From the NCBI GenBank assembly GCA_029207755.1, contig JARCOQ010000006.1, forward strand, positions 26,680,022-26,744,021: a stretch of 64,000 nucleotides of DNA, in the 5' to 3' direction. The stretch is from Chamaea fasciata. Its lineage: Eukaryota > Chordata > Aves > Passeriformes > Sylviidae. Made by a program: the position numbers and the translations under genes. Below the pieces are notes generated by a model. It was not told the DNA's origin and did no database searches. It was given only the letters and a program-made list of their open reading frames with translations. Positions 24,141-38,000 of the stretch are shown piece after piece (positions within the stretch are counted from its first letter, which is position 1; the number at the start of each line of letters is the position of its first letter).

Positions 24141-27100
24141 GTCCTCCCATCTGAGCTTCAGCTTGCAAGAAATGTTCACAGTAAGAAAACCCACAACTGA
24201 CAAATATTAACTTTTGTGTGATTACAGACAGGGGCTACAAATCCTGGGCTCAAATCTGAGAGATAAATGGGTTTGGATTAAATACTTCATCTTCAGAGGC
24301 TTGAGTGCTGAATTTCAGCTATTTTGTTCAAGTACAGAGGTGGTGCTCTAAGCAGCTATACATGTTTCCTGGAAATGTCATTGCCAGAGAAAAATTGCTG
24401 AGAAGTGGGACTAGATTAGAGTTTATTCTAGAGGATCAGGAAATAGAAATGATGTTTCCACTTAGATTTAGATGTCTGGTTTTCAGAGGATTCTCCTCAA
24501 AAGCAATGCTTCGACTGAGTTAGATTTGTAAATGAGTGGATTGCTCTTTCAGAGGATAATGACTGCTGGTAGTCACAGCCCTGTCTCTCATGCCACAAAT
24601 ATTTTCTTTCAAAGGTTTGTAATCATAATTAGTCTTCCAGGCACATTTCTTCGGAATGTTGGGTTGTTTCCAGAACACAGGCCAGGATCTTTGTCTTGGA
24701 TGATGGTGCCTCTTCTCCTTTCAGGAGTTACTGGACTGGCAATTCAGCTAGAGTCATCTAACTGGTCAGACAAACTGAATCATGCAAAATCTGGTCTCAC
24801 TCATCAGAAGAAATTTCACATTCTTCCACACACAGAAACACAGGAAAGACTCCCACATTTTTAATGACTAATCAAAGATATAGCTGTTTGTGAAAGAGGT
24901 TGAAAATATGGCTATTACCTTATACTGGTGTCAGAATGGCTATAGACACAGCACACATGTCTATTTTGTACCAATGGATTAGTACAAATCTACCAAACAT
25001 GTTATCACCTATTCTAACTTACTGACAAAGATATTTAACTCACAGAGTGTTGAGAGAAAACAATTTTCCATCTCAACTAAAAATAAGAATAATAGCTCAA
25101 TTGCATACAGGAAGTATGAAATGCACTTCAAAACAGGAAGGAGAGGATGCTTTCTGGATGAACAACTCATCTAGATGCACGTTATTTTCTAGTCCAAGTG
25201 GATTTAGTTCCAGATGAGCATCTTTTTTGTACTGCTGCTTGTGTAGGTGGGATACATTATATGTTTGTCTTTCATTAGTAGACTTTAGTTTATTCAATTA
25301 ATAAATATTTAAAATAAAAGAGCTCACAGAAGTGTGGTCTTTTAGATAGCTCTTGAATATAAAGCACTGCATAGAAAAATAAAGTCACTTGAAATGTAAT
25401 TTTTATTCCGGTAACTTTTTTTTAATGTCTTGATGCTGTATGGTAATATTATGTCATAAAAGGGGGGGAAAGTACATGTTTGGGGAGTGTGGGGGAGTCT
25501 AAGACAAGGATTTTGAGGCTGAAACAATTTTTAGAAAAGTTACAGGAAATCCAGTTAAATGGATGCCAAAAGTTTTCCAACAAGCCAAGCCAAATTCAAT
25601 GTAATCTAAGGAACATCAGAGGAACACTCAGAGCCTTGCTATGATTATCTGTGTCTGTGCCTCAACACAGTCCAATTTTCAGTGCAGTGTGACTTAGCAG
25701 GGTGTTCATAAACCTAACCTTCCACTTAAGTCACATTCAAACTGAATTAAGCATCCCACTGAAGTGCTATACCATATGCTCAAGTACCATGCAAGGTATT
25801 GATTGAAGGAGAAATACAATTGTTCCAAACTCAGAAATACCTGAAGCATTCTTGCCTTCCAACAAATCATGTGCTACAATTGAGCTGGCAATGGCTTTTA
25901 TCCAGCTAATAATATGATAATTGCTTATACTCTACAGAGATGGGATTATCTCATTTCCTCCCTCCCTTCCATCCTTCTCACAATTTAATGGCAGTTAATA
26001 TGCAAAGACATTAAAGAGGTTTATTCTTAAATGCACTGACTTGTAATTTATTACATGGAAGTTCCAGAGCTAGTCCATTGCCATATCAGCAGAGATACAC
26101 CACTCTGGATGGATGCAATCTTTCCCACAGCACCTTCTGAATTCAGAGACTGGTAGAAACCAGACCTTGCTGAGCTCTCATGATGAATCAGTTACACTTA
26201 GGAGTCTCACACACCTCCACCAGGACAGAAATAAACTGCACTTAAAATAGGGTTTTTCTTTTCTCTATCCTCCCCCTGCTTTCTCATCTTTTAGATGTAT
26301 TCTTTGGCTTATTCCTACTCACAAGAGAAAAGCAGAGGATGCATTAGGCTGGTAGTTCAATGTACAAAGATGAAAGACTAAAACTTGAGCCAAAGAATCA
26401 TAAAACTTACAAGGCTAACTGATGAAACCTTCGGGATGCTGACAAAATATATTTGTGTGCCTTTACAGATTATTCTGCAGATAAGAAAAGTCCCTTCATT
26501 TTTTTTTTTCTACCACCTCAGCCAGTCCAAGCGAAAGAGCAAGCTTTGATGGTGCATGCTTGATCCCCCCAGCCCTGCAGTGCAGGAGGCCAAAGGACGC
26601 CTCTTGCTGGGGACGGTCACCAAGAACATGAACTTTCAGTCTAGGCTGCCCTACTACAAGATATCAAAGCAAAAATCAAGTGGACTTGTGGCTCTGCAGA
26701 GGTGAATGCAATGAGCAGAGAGCTATGGGGATCCTCCCTCAGTAATCCAAATTGCTGGGGACCAATAAGAGAGCCTGGGACAGTCATAGCCAAATTTAGG
26801 TCTGGAAGAAAAATTCTTCATTGGACACAACATCTGCTGTTCAGCCCAGAAATTGCAGATGTGGATCTCAATGGCTTATCCAAAAACTGACAGTGGGGAA
26901 TACAAACTTGCAGCTCACTGCGGGTGAAAGGAGGTGCCTTGAGGAGCTGCTTGACGATCCAGAAGCAGCAAGGCGCCTGGAGGGGCCCTGTGCACCTCGT
27001 GGGGTGCCTTGCCAACACCATCACTACAGAACCTGAAAAATTCGTTAAAACATCTGTGTTAGGCTGACAGATGACCCCACTCAGACTAAGGGGACAGTCA

Positions 27101-30100
27101 TTCACTATGTAGAAAGAGCAATACAAAGTGCTTTAGGTTCATTATGCACACCATATACATCAATCCTCCCATGGCACCAAGTAAAACTGTCACAGTGTTG
27201 TTCCTTCAATCTCTACTTTTTCACTCATCAGACAGTGATGAGCTCTGATCACCTGCCATCCTAGCCAAGGACAAACCTCACACATGCAATCACAAGCAGT
27301 TTGGGTCTTTGAAACAGATGGTGAAAGAAATACCCTGTATAAATCATAAAATTCTGCTAACAGCTTACAGGCAAAAAAAAAATTAAGAAAGGAAGTTCTC
27401 TTTCTCTCAGCAAAATGCATTTCTGAACAGCTCAGAAAAGCTGCACTTTTCACAAGTAGAGACTTCTATGATGCTGGTTATTTTCCAATCGATTCCCTGG
27501 TATTACAGGAGTGCTTTGGCTGGAGGATTTCCTTGGCCAGAACAACAGCTGAATTTGAATTTCAAATCTCACAGTCTACACAGTGCAGACTTCCCTTTCA
27601 GGAAGCACTTTAGTCTTCTAAATTTAAAATTCCAGATTTTAGCAGACTTGGCAAAATACTAGGATCTGTAATTGTGCATGCAAAATATTGAAAGTATGAG
27701 TGGATGCCGACAATCCCATCCTGTGCAGGCAGGGCAGCTATGTTTGCAAAAAATCCTGAGAAGGACTTCTGATCCAGAAATATATTATAACTGTTGCAGC
27801 TTTTGCTTCTATAGCACAGTCAGTGCAATTAAGATCTGAAATAAGACTGACTGCCAGTCTGGCACAGGAAAATAGTGGCAGAGAAGAGACCATAAAATCT
27901 ATGTAATTCTTCTGGTTTTCTTTGCTTGGGTATCCACATCTGGGCAGCAGGCAGTGCCAAAGTAATAGGAGGGCGACTAAAGGAGCCTGGCTTGCCCAGG
28001 GACCTCCCCACTGCAGAAGGCACCAAGCACTAGCCATCCCATGACAGCAGCTGAGCAGCAGGTTCTCTCAGAGCCTTTGACCTGGGCCAAAATACAATCT
28101 GTTCCCTTCTCTGCAAGGCCATCGCCTCCTACAGAGAAGGATTTAGCCTCTTGAGCTCACTGTGGCTCAGCATGATACTCAAACCACCCCAGATTTTGGA
28201 GCCCTAGATGTATAACTTAGTCTTAAATATCTCAAGAGATGCAGCTGAACAATTTCAGGAAAATGGATTTTAGCTGCTATTTTTTTTCTTGTGTAGTGAG
28301 TGCTTATCTTGACACTCTGTTAAGGTTCCCTCACCACACAATGAATCAGGAAGAATAAATACACATGAACCTGAGGCAGCAGTCTGCTGATTAGGTCTGT
28401 TTTACCACTGACTGGTACAATCTAATGCCGTGTGTGACAAAATCAAACTAACCACCTTCCACAACACACAGTCTGCTGTAGTTGTTGGTTTTTATTTTCT
28501 ACAGCAACAACAAAGTAAGTTTGTAAAAAAAATATGCGCACCTCGTTTGCGTATATATATAAACTTATACATACATATAAATTCTAGTACTGTGCATAGC
28601 CATGAATGGAAACAAGTCAACTTGACAATTAGCCAATATAAAGAGAGCTGAAAGAAATTTTAGCTCATGCACCTATCCCTACTTCCCCTGCCAAAATGTG
28701 GTTTAGCCATCACTTTTTCCTATTAAAAAAAAAAAAAAGGTAAATGTTTCCTCTGCTCCTGTGTTAAGACATGTAGAAATAGGATAAGTTACTAACACAA
28801 TGACTGTATGGACAAAATTTCATAACTTCTATACCCAAAGGGTAACATTGTGGTATTATTGTGGTTGACAATACTCAGAAATCAGCAGAGCCAAGATTCC
28901 TCCCCCAAGCAATTCAAATGCACAAATTAAATAAAATACAGAAAAAGAGAAAGACCATAATATGTTTGATCTCATGCAGTCATTAGCTTCAAGTATGGCT
29001 GCCTTTAACCCAACACCTCTGGAGTCTTGTAGTTCCTCATTCTTAGAAATTTCAGTCTTAGGAGAGAAGGTTCTCAATCTGAAAAAAGTTTTAAGTCATC
29101 CAGCAGTGAAGCTGCAGAGGAGTTTAAGTGACTTGGTGAAACTTAAGAGAAAAGAGAGAGTCAGCACCAGGGCTGAGAGCAGCAAAGCCCGATCCTGTTG
29201 TAAACCCTTTCAGTACCTCTGCAGCCTTGATCCTTCAAAAACTCAAAATGCTGCACAGGTTAGGGGCATCTTTTTCAGGAACCTACTGTTTGCAGCATAA
29301 AATTCCCTGGAAATAATAAAAAAAAAAAAGGTAACCAAAAAGTAACAAATAAAAAAGGAGCCTAGCTCAGAATGTAGTTTCATACCTCTAAGTGCTTTGA
29401 CAGTTCTAAGTGTTTTCTTCCTGCTCAGGAGGTTTGTTGGCAGCCTTAGCCGACCTGCAGCCTGCTATGTTTTTAATCATGGGCTTCTGGCCATGGTTCA
29501 TCTGGGAGCTGCTTCTACGTTCCTGGTTAATTTTAGACTTCCCCATTAGCATTAGGGGAGATGTGACGTCTGGCATGGAGGTAGAGGGAGCACTGGCCTT
29601 CAGGCTCGGGGATAGGGTAGAAATCTCACTGTGATTGTGACAGGCTTAGCTTATGCAGGGAGCGGGGCAGTTCTTTCACCAACACACAGGATCCAGGCAA
29701 CACGAGGCCAAAGACCCCACTGCCAAGGGGCAAGGGCTGCCTTGCTTCTCACTTCCCCCTCCTCGATAGTATTTAAAGATGAGAATGAAGGGAAGAGCTT
29801 TGCTGTGCTTTTTGGGACTGCCTGCTTCCTGTGGCCTGAGGAGAGAGGTGTGCATGGGCATATGTCCTTGCAAACATTCCCAAACAAGTCACACAGCCCA
29901 AAGAGCTTCCAGCAACCCTCTTCTTGCCCCAGACAGAAAGCTGGGCAGATGCTGGCCAAGAAACACGGGAAGAAAAGTCAGAAGGACTTCAACTTTTGAG
30001 ATCTTGCATAAAGAGCAAAAGAAAGAGACATTGTAAAGGAAAAAGTAAAAAAACTTCTTAAGAAGACACTGATATCTTCAGAGATTTTTTTTTCCCTCTG

Positions 30101-33100
30101 GACATCATAATTCAAGAGACATGGCCCATATTCACGGGCAGAAAATGTATGAACTGTTTCCCAGGACCATCACAGTAGAAGCAGGATCTTTCTGGTGCAC
30201 TAATTACAGGGAATGGTGAGGATGAACAAAGTGCACTCCAAAACTCCTTGTAGATGCATTAAAGATGACATCTCTGCTCAGAGGCTCTCCCAGAGCATCC
30301 CGTCAGACTCTACTAGTCATGTCACTTCATATTATTTGATGTGATGCCACACGCGGCTGATAAAACCAGACAGACATACACAACAATAATGTAATCGTGC
30401 CTCCAGAAAATGGCAAAATGAGTCCCCTGTGACATTGTGACCAAGTAAATTAAAGCCAGAGTGGAAAAAATATGTTTTACATGTATTTTTTTGTGACTTA
30501 GTATGAAATTATTCATTTAGTTTTACTCTCCAAAACTTCTTGCAAGCAGCTGGAGGTACAGGGAGCACTGGCCTTCAAAACAGGGACAGTCCTACAGAGG
30601 GAATATAAACTGCCCTTTTGTAAGTGTAAACGAAGAGCAGCCACAAAACACATCCTGTTGACAAAAAGATACAAAAACCGCTGGACAGAAGGAGTAAGTT
30701 AGGTATGCTGCAACAAAGCATTTTTTACTTCATCACATCTTTCTGGAAAAATGAGGATGCTTGCCATCACATCAAATTAGAAGGCACATTCCTTTCAATT
30801 TAACACTGTGTTCCCAGTCCAGGCCTCTAGCCTCCAGGATTTTAGGTCCTGAGCTGTGAGTCAGCAGAGCTACTGCATTGCTTAACTGATTCAAGCCTCA
30901 CTCATCAAGCCTTTATCAAAAGGATTGTAGTGCCATTACCTCCCTCCTTGGCGATTACTCCACCTTCAAGGAGCTGAAGCTTTCTGTCTATCCTTGTTTG
31001 CTTCATCAAAATCTCTCTTTTGTTCCAGCTGCATACTGGATCAGATAAAAAGTTAATTTCTCCTGAAATTCTGGGCTCTAACAGCACTCCATGGCCCCTG
31101 GTATGCTTGCAAGGGAAACGCTGTCCTAACTTCTCTCACCCACTGTACTTTTTCTGCTATCCTTCATTATTACATCGGTTGTAGCAATCACAAAGTATAA
31201 ATATTTTCGGCATGAAATGGAACTATTATTGATGTTAAATCATCCTATAAAAGCACTTATGGTAGATTTCACAGATACTGGACAGCATATAAATGCTTTC
31301 TGCTGTCAAGCACTGTTTGGGGAAATACAAACACCTTAAGTTCTTTACGTATATAGAAAACAGACTGCATGATTAGCCTTACTTGTCTGTAGTGCTTCTC
31401 AATACTTTCCCAATTCTACTACAGTTGCCCATTTTCCCCTTTAAGACAGTAACGACAAACACCAGAAGTATGACTGAAGGAAACCCAGCCTAAAGTCTTC
31501 CTCAAACACATTTTTAAGAGTTTGAGTCCAAATATTTCAGGCATTTCTGAGAGCAAAGCATAAGGAAAAAAAAATGTGGTTTTAGCTCACATTAAAAAAA
31601 AAAACAAACCACTGTACACTTACAAGAAAAACGCTCAAGCCTTCTTGCTCTGAGGGTGGGACTTGGGATTTGGCTGCAGGAGCACAGGAGCACAGGGACT
31701 GTGACACCCAAGTCATGACCGCAAGAGTGGGAAGCCTCAGAGGGGAGGTAGCAGAGGGACAGCAAAGAATACAGCAAATGGGCAGATGCAGCAGGAATCA
31801 GTGGGCAGAGATGAGAAACACCCACCTACAAAGGCATTGCTTACCAGAGCATCTCCCCGTCCCAAGGCCAAGACTGAGCCCGGCTTGCCTGATGTTCACC
31901 ATCCCTCTGTGCAAGGAGATGGTGACCAATGGCCTCTCTCTCTGTGCTTGCCTAGGTCCCTGTGGATAAGCTGCAATTATGGATGGCCAGTAACTATGTT
32001 ATTTGAAGTGCCAGAGGTCTGTGTAATACTTTTTAAGGCCTCAGGTGCAGTTCAGGTGACAAAAAAATGCCTTACCAGTGTTGTGTTGTAAAATATTTGG
32101 GGGCAGAAATAGTCTTTTAAAAGCAAACTGGGAAGTTATATACAGGGAAACAACAAAGACCAGCACTTATAATACAAAGTTTGGTAACACCAGCTAAAGC
32201 CTGAAGCAAGGCTGTCTCTACAAGATTAAAGCAGTTCCTTTTCCCCTCGTTTGTTGGGATACTGTCTTGCAATTCCACAAGTACTTAGAATTTTTTCCAT
32301 ACAATCCCTTACCAGAGTTAGTGCAAAGGGAAGAGAAGCTTCAGAAATACAATAGACTTAGATATAATACAAAACTGCTAATATAATCCAGATTCTGTAG
32401 AAAATAACTTATTTTAGGAGATGAGGCTGGGGACCACAGATGAAAAATTTAGTTTCACATGTAATGCAGCAGAATATGGGCCAGCAAATAAGATTTACTA
32501 TTCACTTCTTCCTAGATAATACTAGAGTAGATGAACTAAACTTTTTACTGTCCTTCTGTATATTCCTCTTTTTTAGGAACCTGAACTAATGTGCTTTTAG
32601 TTGTTTGCTGAATTGCATGACCATTCACAGAGTGAAACCCTCTACTAGAAGATTCCCAAATCCCAGGTTTTTCTCTTTTACTTTTCTTTGGCTAACTTCC
32701 CATTCACACAGTCTGAAAATGTACACTTACTTCAACAAAGCACCAGAAAAATAATTGTGATAATGTTTGTGAACCACCAAGTTACCATAATGACAAGCAT
32801 CAAACTAAGCCAGGAACAAACAGTTTTATCTTAAATATCACAAATAAAAAAGACAGAATGGTAGGCACTGAATAAGGAAAAGCTGTAACATTACTTGAGA
32901 AACAATCATTCACTCTAAACAAGGAGGAGGAGAGACTTTGCATTCATGTGGTTAAACACTACCATTAAAGCAATGGAGACGAGTTAAGAGTGCACTGATG
33001 TTTGACCCTGGTATTTCTTCAGTGTCTAATTTTACAAGCTTTATTACATTCTTCTAATATTTCTCCTGGGTATGCATTTCACATAAATATCATGGGTTTT

Positions 33101-34784
33101 AAAACAAAACCAAAACAAAGCAAATTCAAGCAGGCAAATTCTTTGGTCTTAGGGATAATAGCCCATTGCTTGATAAACTTCTGTCTTCGAAAAAACGCCT
33201 TGTAGAGTTTTGAAGCAGTTCCATGAATCAGTACAATTACCTTCCTGTAAGTAAGCACTGCTTAACACTGATCTAGCACATTGCTCTTGCAATGCTTTCT
33301 CAAGCTGCTGGGCTACAATGACTACTTGGACCTGATCAGACACAATCATGCAGCAAGTCTGGGGAAGTGCACCCACTTAGGCGGGAAGAACAGACTACTT
33401 CTTTTTGCTCCTAGAGGGTTTAGAAGACATACTGATAGGAAAGTGGCTGGCTCAGAACATGAGGGAATGCACCAACATCTGAGCTCACCCACCAGCACAA
33501 CTCACTGCAGACCTGGCATTTTTCTCTCCTCTTTTCTGGAAGCAGCCTATGTAAGCATGGATATGTGTATGGGATTTAGTCTGCAGCACACCCCACTAGA
33601 TGAGCCAGGCTATGCTCACACTGAAATTCCTTGAGTGCTACTTTGCTGAGAGTTGGCTGATTCTTGTTTACTCCTGACCCCAGCGGGAGTCCACATTCCC
33701 CATGCATGTCCTGTCCTGAGCCAGGAGACCAGCCCCAGTGCCAGAGCCACCTCCTCCCTTCCATCTGCCATGGGGCAGCCAGGATGGTGGGTAATGCTGG
33801 CTGCCCAAACAGCTGACTGAATCTCTTCTCCTTCTTTGCTGGCTCCTCTGCACTGGTTGACTTAAAGAACAGAGCAGCCTCTGGCCTGTATCCATAACCA
33901 GTTTGCATGATGGCAAAAAAAGTCCCCTCTGGCAGACAATTGCTCCCCTGCCTGTAGGAAAACCAGCAGAAAAAGTGGGGACAGTATGATTTTTCAAAAA
34001 AGCCCGAATCTCTACCACCTACTGAGAAGGTCCTTATCTAGGCTGTGAGAGCAGTTCACAGTATCTCTGGTTCCTCAGTGGCGTTAGATTGTCGAATATC
34101 AGAACTGTAGAAATGCCTTCTTCCTTTGGTGTGTGGCCAATGGAAAGAACTCTACTCTGACAGAGGCTGGGATCCCATCAGATACAACTTTGACAATGGT
34201 CATCCAAGCAATGGAAGCACCCTGCCCTTCCTTTTCTGCATGGAGCTAGCCACAATGCCGACACTTAAGGATTTATTAACTGTGCTTATTCAGCAGCACT
34301 GCTCTACTACCAAACTACAGCAGGGTAAACACAACATTTTAGAGTCAGACTAGGAGTGTAAAGATTTTTTTCTTGTCTTAGACCACCCAATTTCCAAACA
34401 CTGGTCAATGAAGACTCACTCATTTAGGAGCTTCCAGATTTGATAGAGTTGCTTACACCAGGCTGTATGCATTTTGTCTAGTAGAAAGACAATTTGACTT
34501 GGCAATAGTTTACTAAAGGCTGTTCCTTGAAAATATAAATGGAAACAATATTTCTGTTCTTTCTTTGTTTGCATGATTTTCCATTTCATAGCTTAAGGGA
34601 AACCATCATTTAGAAGACATCAGTTATGAAGCATTCACAACCTCCTTTATGGTAACAAAGCTAAGCATGAACCATGACTGTACATGTATCAGTCTTGCGT
34701 GGACTTTTTACTTTTGGATGCTAGTACTCTTTAAAGTATATTGTCAATGAAGAGTTTTGAGAACATCTAAGTCATAGATGATTA
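24141..34784. other. Long non-coding stretch, no gene recognised
   Basis: Open frames are at most 122 codons (29631-29999 plus, overlapped on the minus strand by 29651-29959), and none has a recognised domain. Low-complexity items are an A14 run at 28725-28738, an A11 run near 29318-29328, TA-rich sequence around 28548-28580 and A-rich sequence near 31567-31605. No repeat family was recognised with confidence. It reads as unique intergenic or intronic DNA. Confidence 0.6.
28725..28738. repeat. A14 homopolymer run
   Basis: Fourteen A residues followed by GG. No polyadenylation signal is present at the expected distance, so it is taken as low complexity. Confidence 0.88.
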
Positions 34785-35000
34785 GCCTAACATAGTTACT
34801 CTGTGGTCCAGGCTGCAAGTCAGCAGACATGTAACCCTGGAATGGACCTCCAGTCTAGTCTATCCCCCTAAACCATACACAGAGAAAGGATGATCCAACC
34901 ATCCTCAACAGACCTAGGCTAACCTGTTCTTAAAAAAGTACTCCAGAGAAAGTGATTCTTCTCAACTTGAAATTATGCTGAGAACACAATAATATTTGCA
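34785..35000 (-). mobile_element. Old, degraded CR1-like LINE fragment
   Basis: The plus strand shows ggaatggacctccagtctagt, then gatccaaccatcctcaacag, then ggctaacctgttcttaaaaa and ctccagagaaagtgattct. In this order they match, in reverse complement, the 3' region of older bird CR1 subfamilies (ggacct..tctagtc..., aaccatcctTAACAGA..., taacctgttcttaaaaacctccagtgatgg). The element is therefore minus-oriented, like the copy at 17467, but much more diverged and lacking the terminal repeats. Boundaries are approximate. It is non-functional. Confidence 0.72.
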
Positions 35001-38000
35001 AAACTTTTATCAGGAGAAATTTAATATTTTTCTGAAGGTCATTAAAGACCTCAGTAGGTAACAGTGACACCACAGAACCATCCCAATCTATTTAGTTACA
35101 TCTCTCTTTTGATGACCTCATTCGATGATGTCAGCCAGCCATACCTTAAGTCACTTGTTAAGTGTCTTGCTAGATACACAAAAGCACAGCAGTACGTGTT
35201 GTTAGTTCACCTCAGAAGTCCACTGTGCCAGCTACCTACCCCATCCACCCTTGCCTCTAGAGCTCTGACATCAGGAGCATTTAACAAGTCCCATTGATTT
35301 CTGAAACCACTTTGACTTGGCTGTAAGTGTAGTCCTTTTGTCATCCTTGTCTCTTAAGCTCCTAAATAGGCAGCTGACACGAGTGATATCAAATTAAGCA
35401 ATCTATGATTAGTTACCAAGTATGACAGAACTCTACTTCTGTGATGGGATTTCCAAAATACAGTAGAAATTGCAGGAAGTGGGATTTAAATCCCTGCAGA
35501 CATTTGTTTATGAAACCTAGTCTGCAAGTGAAACAGGACAATAGCAGTGGAAGGCATGAAACCAAATTTGTGTCCTGCTTCACCTTTCCACCCCAGGCTT
35601 CTTTTTCTGGAGCGTAAGCGTGTGAATCTGGCTGGCCATGTGGAAACCTGGGGCCACAGGCCATGGGCATCTGGCCAAGATATACCTGCAGGCTTGGCAA
35701 CAGCTGTCTGCAGTCAAACAGCATGGAGTGCAGCTGAGTTTTCCTTCATGGACTGAAGCATTAATGGGGCCTTTCTCCTCTGCCCAGATGTTGATTTTCA
35801 CAAAGTTTGCGGGGGCTGATATCTGTGTAATATCTCCTCTGCTAAATTGGTAAGAATTAGTCTGTGGGTTTGGAGTTATTTGGACAGGATCTTGCAGTTT
35901 GGGATCCTTTTTGCCTCATTTCTGTAGGAAACCAAACTGAAAACTCTTCTACTGCCTAAATGGTCTTTTTTTGTATCCACTCAGGCACTGAGAAAACAGA
36001 AAGCACTTCATTCTCATGAGATCCAGAGACAGCCTGTCAGTACTTTTAAAATAAGGCAAATACTTATTGAATCCCTTTTCATATAATTAGCAGTTAACCA
36101 TCATGAGTGATTCTGGACAAAATAATGTCTTGGTACTTCTTCAATTCAAAATCCCTTTATGCCCAGGCTGTCATTAAGTGATTGTCCTCTGTGGCTTATT
36201 TCTTGAGGGGAGTTTGGGATTAATAAATTTGAAGACAAGAGAAGCACTAAGATTACTCAGAGGTAAGAGTTTAAGTCCTGCTCCTCTCCTCAGCCCTGCA
36301 AGGTGTTCAGCTCCCAAATCCATGTGCTTGCCTCTGTCTCTCCACATAAACACCAACTTTCCCATTTCCTTTGTGGGCAGCCCAGCCAGTGCACATGGAG
36401 ATCCAGGGAGATGCCTTAACGAGGGGCATAGCAGAGCCCCTGTCCTTTGTGGACTTACTGTGAGGCATCTTAGAAAAACTGGCCCCAAATATGAACCATA
36501 GCAAGCAGTTTATTGCAATAAAATTCTTTTTAATGAGTCATGATTGGGCTTTGGGTGAGTGAGAAATACAAAAGACATTTGCTGACGGCATAAATATGTG
36601 AAATCATGGCGATAAATGAAGATTTCCTTTCTTGTGCAACAGAATTAGTCCTTTAAATTTTAACAAGTCCTTTCAAAATACTGTGAACTCTTCACCCAAC
36701 CTGCTATGCTGCCACAATTACAGCAGAAAATAACTGGGGAGAAAATTACTGGAACATTGCTGATACTGCTACTTTTTTAGCAAGCTTTTCTGCCTTAGTT
36801 TCCCTAATAGCAGCAACAGCTACGGATGTTAGGTATATAACCTTGAAGACTCTTTTCCCATAGTAAATTAAAAGTGTATTGTTCTCACGAAAAATGTGTG
36901 TTGACATGTGACTGCCGGACCCTGGTGTGGAAGCACCAAAAGAGTTTTTCTGAAAGAGATATGGCTCCCAGAAAGAAACCCCTTAAGGAAAATAGGTGGT
37001 TTAATGTATTTTTGGTAGGGAGAAAGCCATTACATTTTTGGCTTTGCAGAAAGGCAAACATGCATAGATCCATATTGTCCCTCCATGATGGACTACCCTG
37101 CCTGAAAGCACACCTCAGCTTTGAAAATCATTTTTTTAACCTTTTTATTTAGAAAGATGATTTTACAGTCTGAAAGCCTAGGATTCAGGGAATGAAGAAC
37201 ATGCTACATGAAAGTTTAAGACAATGACAGACACCTGCACTTTGTCAGGTATATGCTGTACATTACCTGTGAATTTCCAGCCCTTTTGAATAGTAAGATG
37301 CAGGGAGGACTTGTACCACATTTAGACATTAAATTCTCTTTAAAAATCACATGATGCAGGTACATAATGGCCTATTTTCTAAGTAACTGTGTAAATCCCT
37401 GTTTGCATGATGAATAATTTATCTTCTGAATGCACAAAAAAGTGTACATTGACATTTTAGAGACGTAAAACATATGCTCTTGAAGTGTTCCAGAGATTAC
37501 CATACATGAAATTACAGAAGGATTATTTTCAAACACTGGTCGTGAGTGTTAAGCTTTTAAAGTAATGTTTCTGTTCCTAGATATGATTTTCAGAAAGATC
37601 AATTTATAATCGTAATTTTAGGTACCCACTCTGTACTCAACAAAATTATTTATACACATTATTAAATCCTAAAACCAATTCTTTTTTAGATAACAAAACG
37701 GAAAGTTCTTCACTAGTGTTAATGACCATAGCACCCTTCACAGTGAGAAAAGCCAGCAGAATATCAAGGAACTTCTTTCTGCATTTTCAGAGGAAGAAAT
37801 TAATGTACTATTCAACTCAGCTGATAGAATTCATTACACCCATTGCCTCCCTCTAGGAGTTCTGTGATGTGGAGATCAGAGCTGTGCTGGAAAAGGTGTG
37901 GTGTAACCAACTATTAAAATATGCATCCTGAACCCATTCTCAAAATCCACTTCAGGAAGCAATGCTGCTCTTTCCCCTGGGAATCTTTTGGCTTGTTCTG

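Noticed and set aside
26290..26400. 11-bp inverted repeat (attctttggct ... agccaaagaat) about 90 bases apart
   Set aside because: Arm length and spacing are within chance expectation, and there is no transposon-like sequence between the arms.
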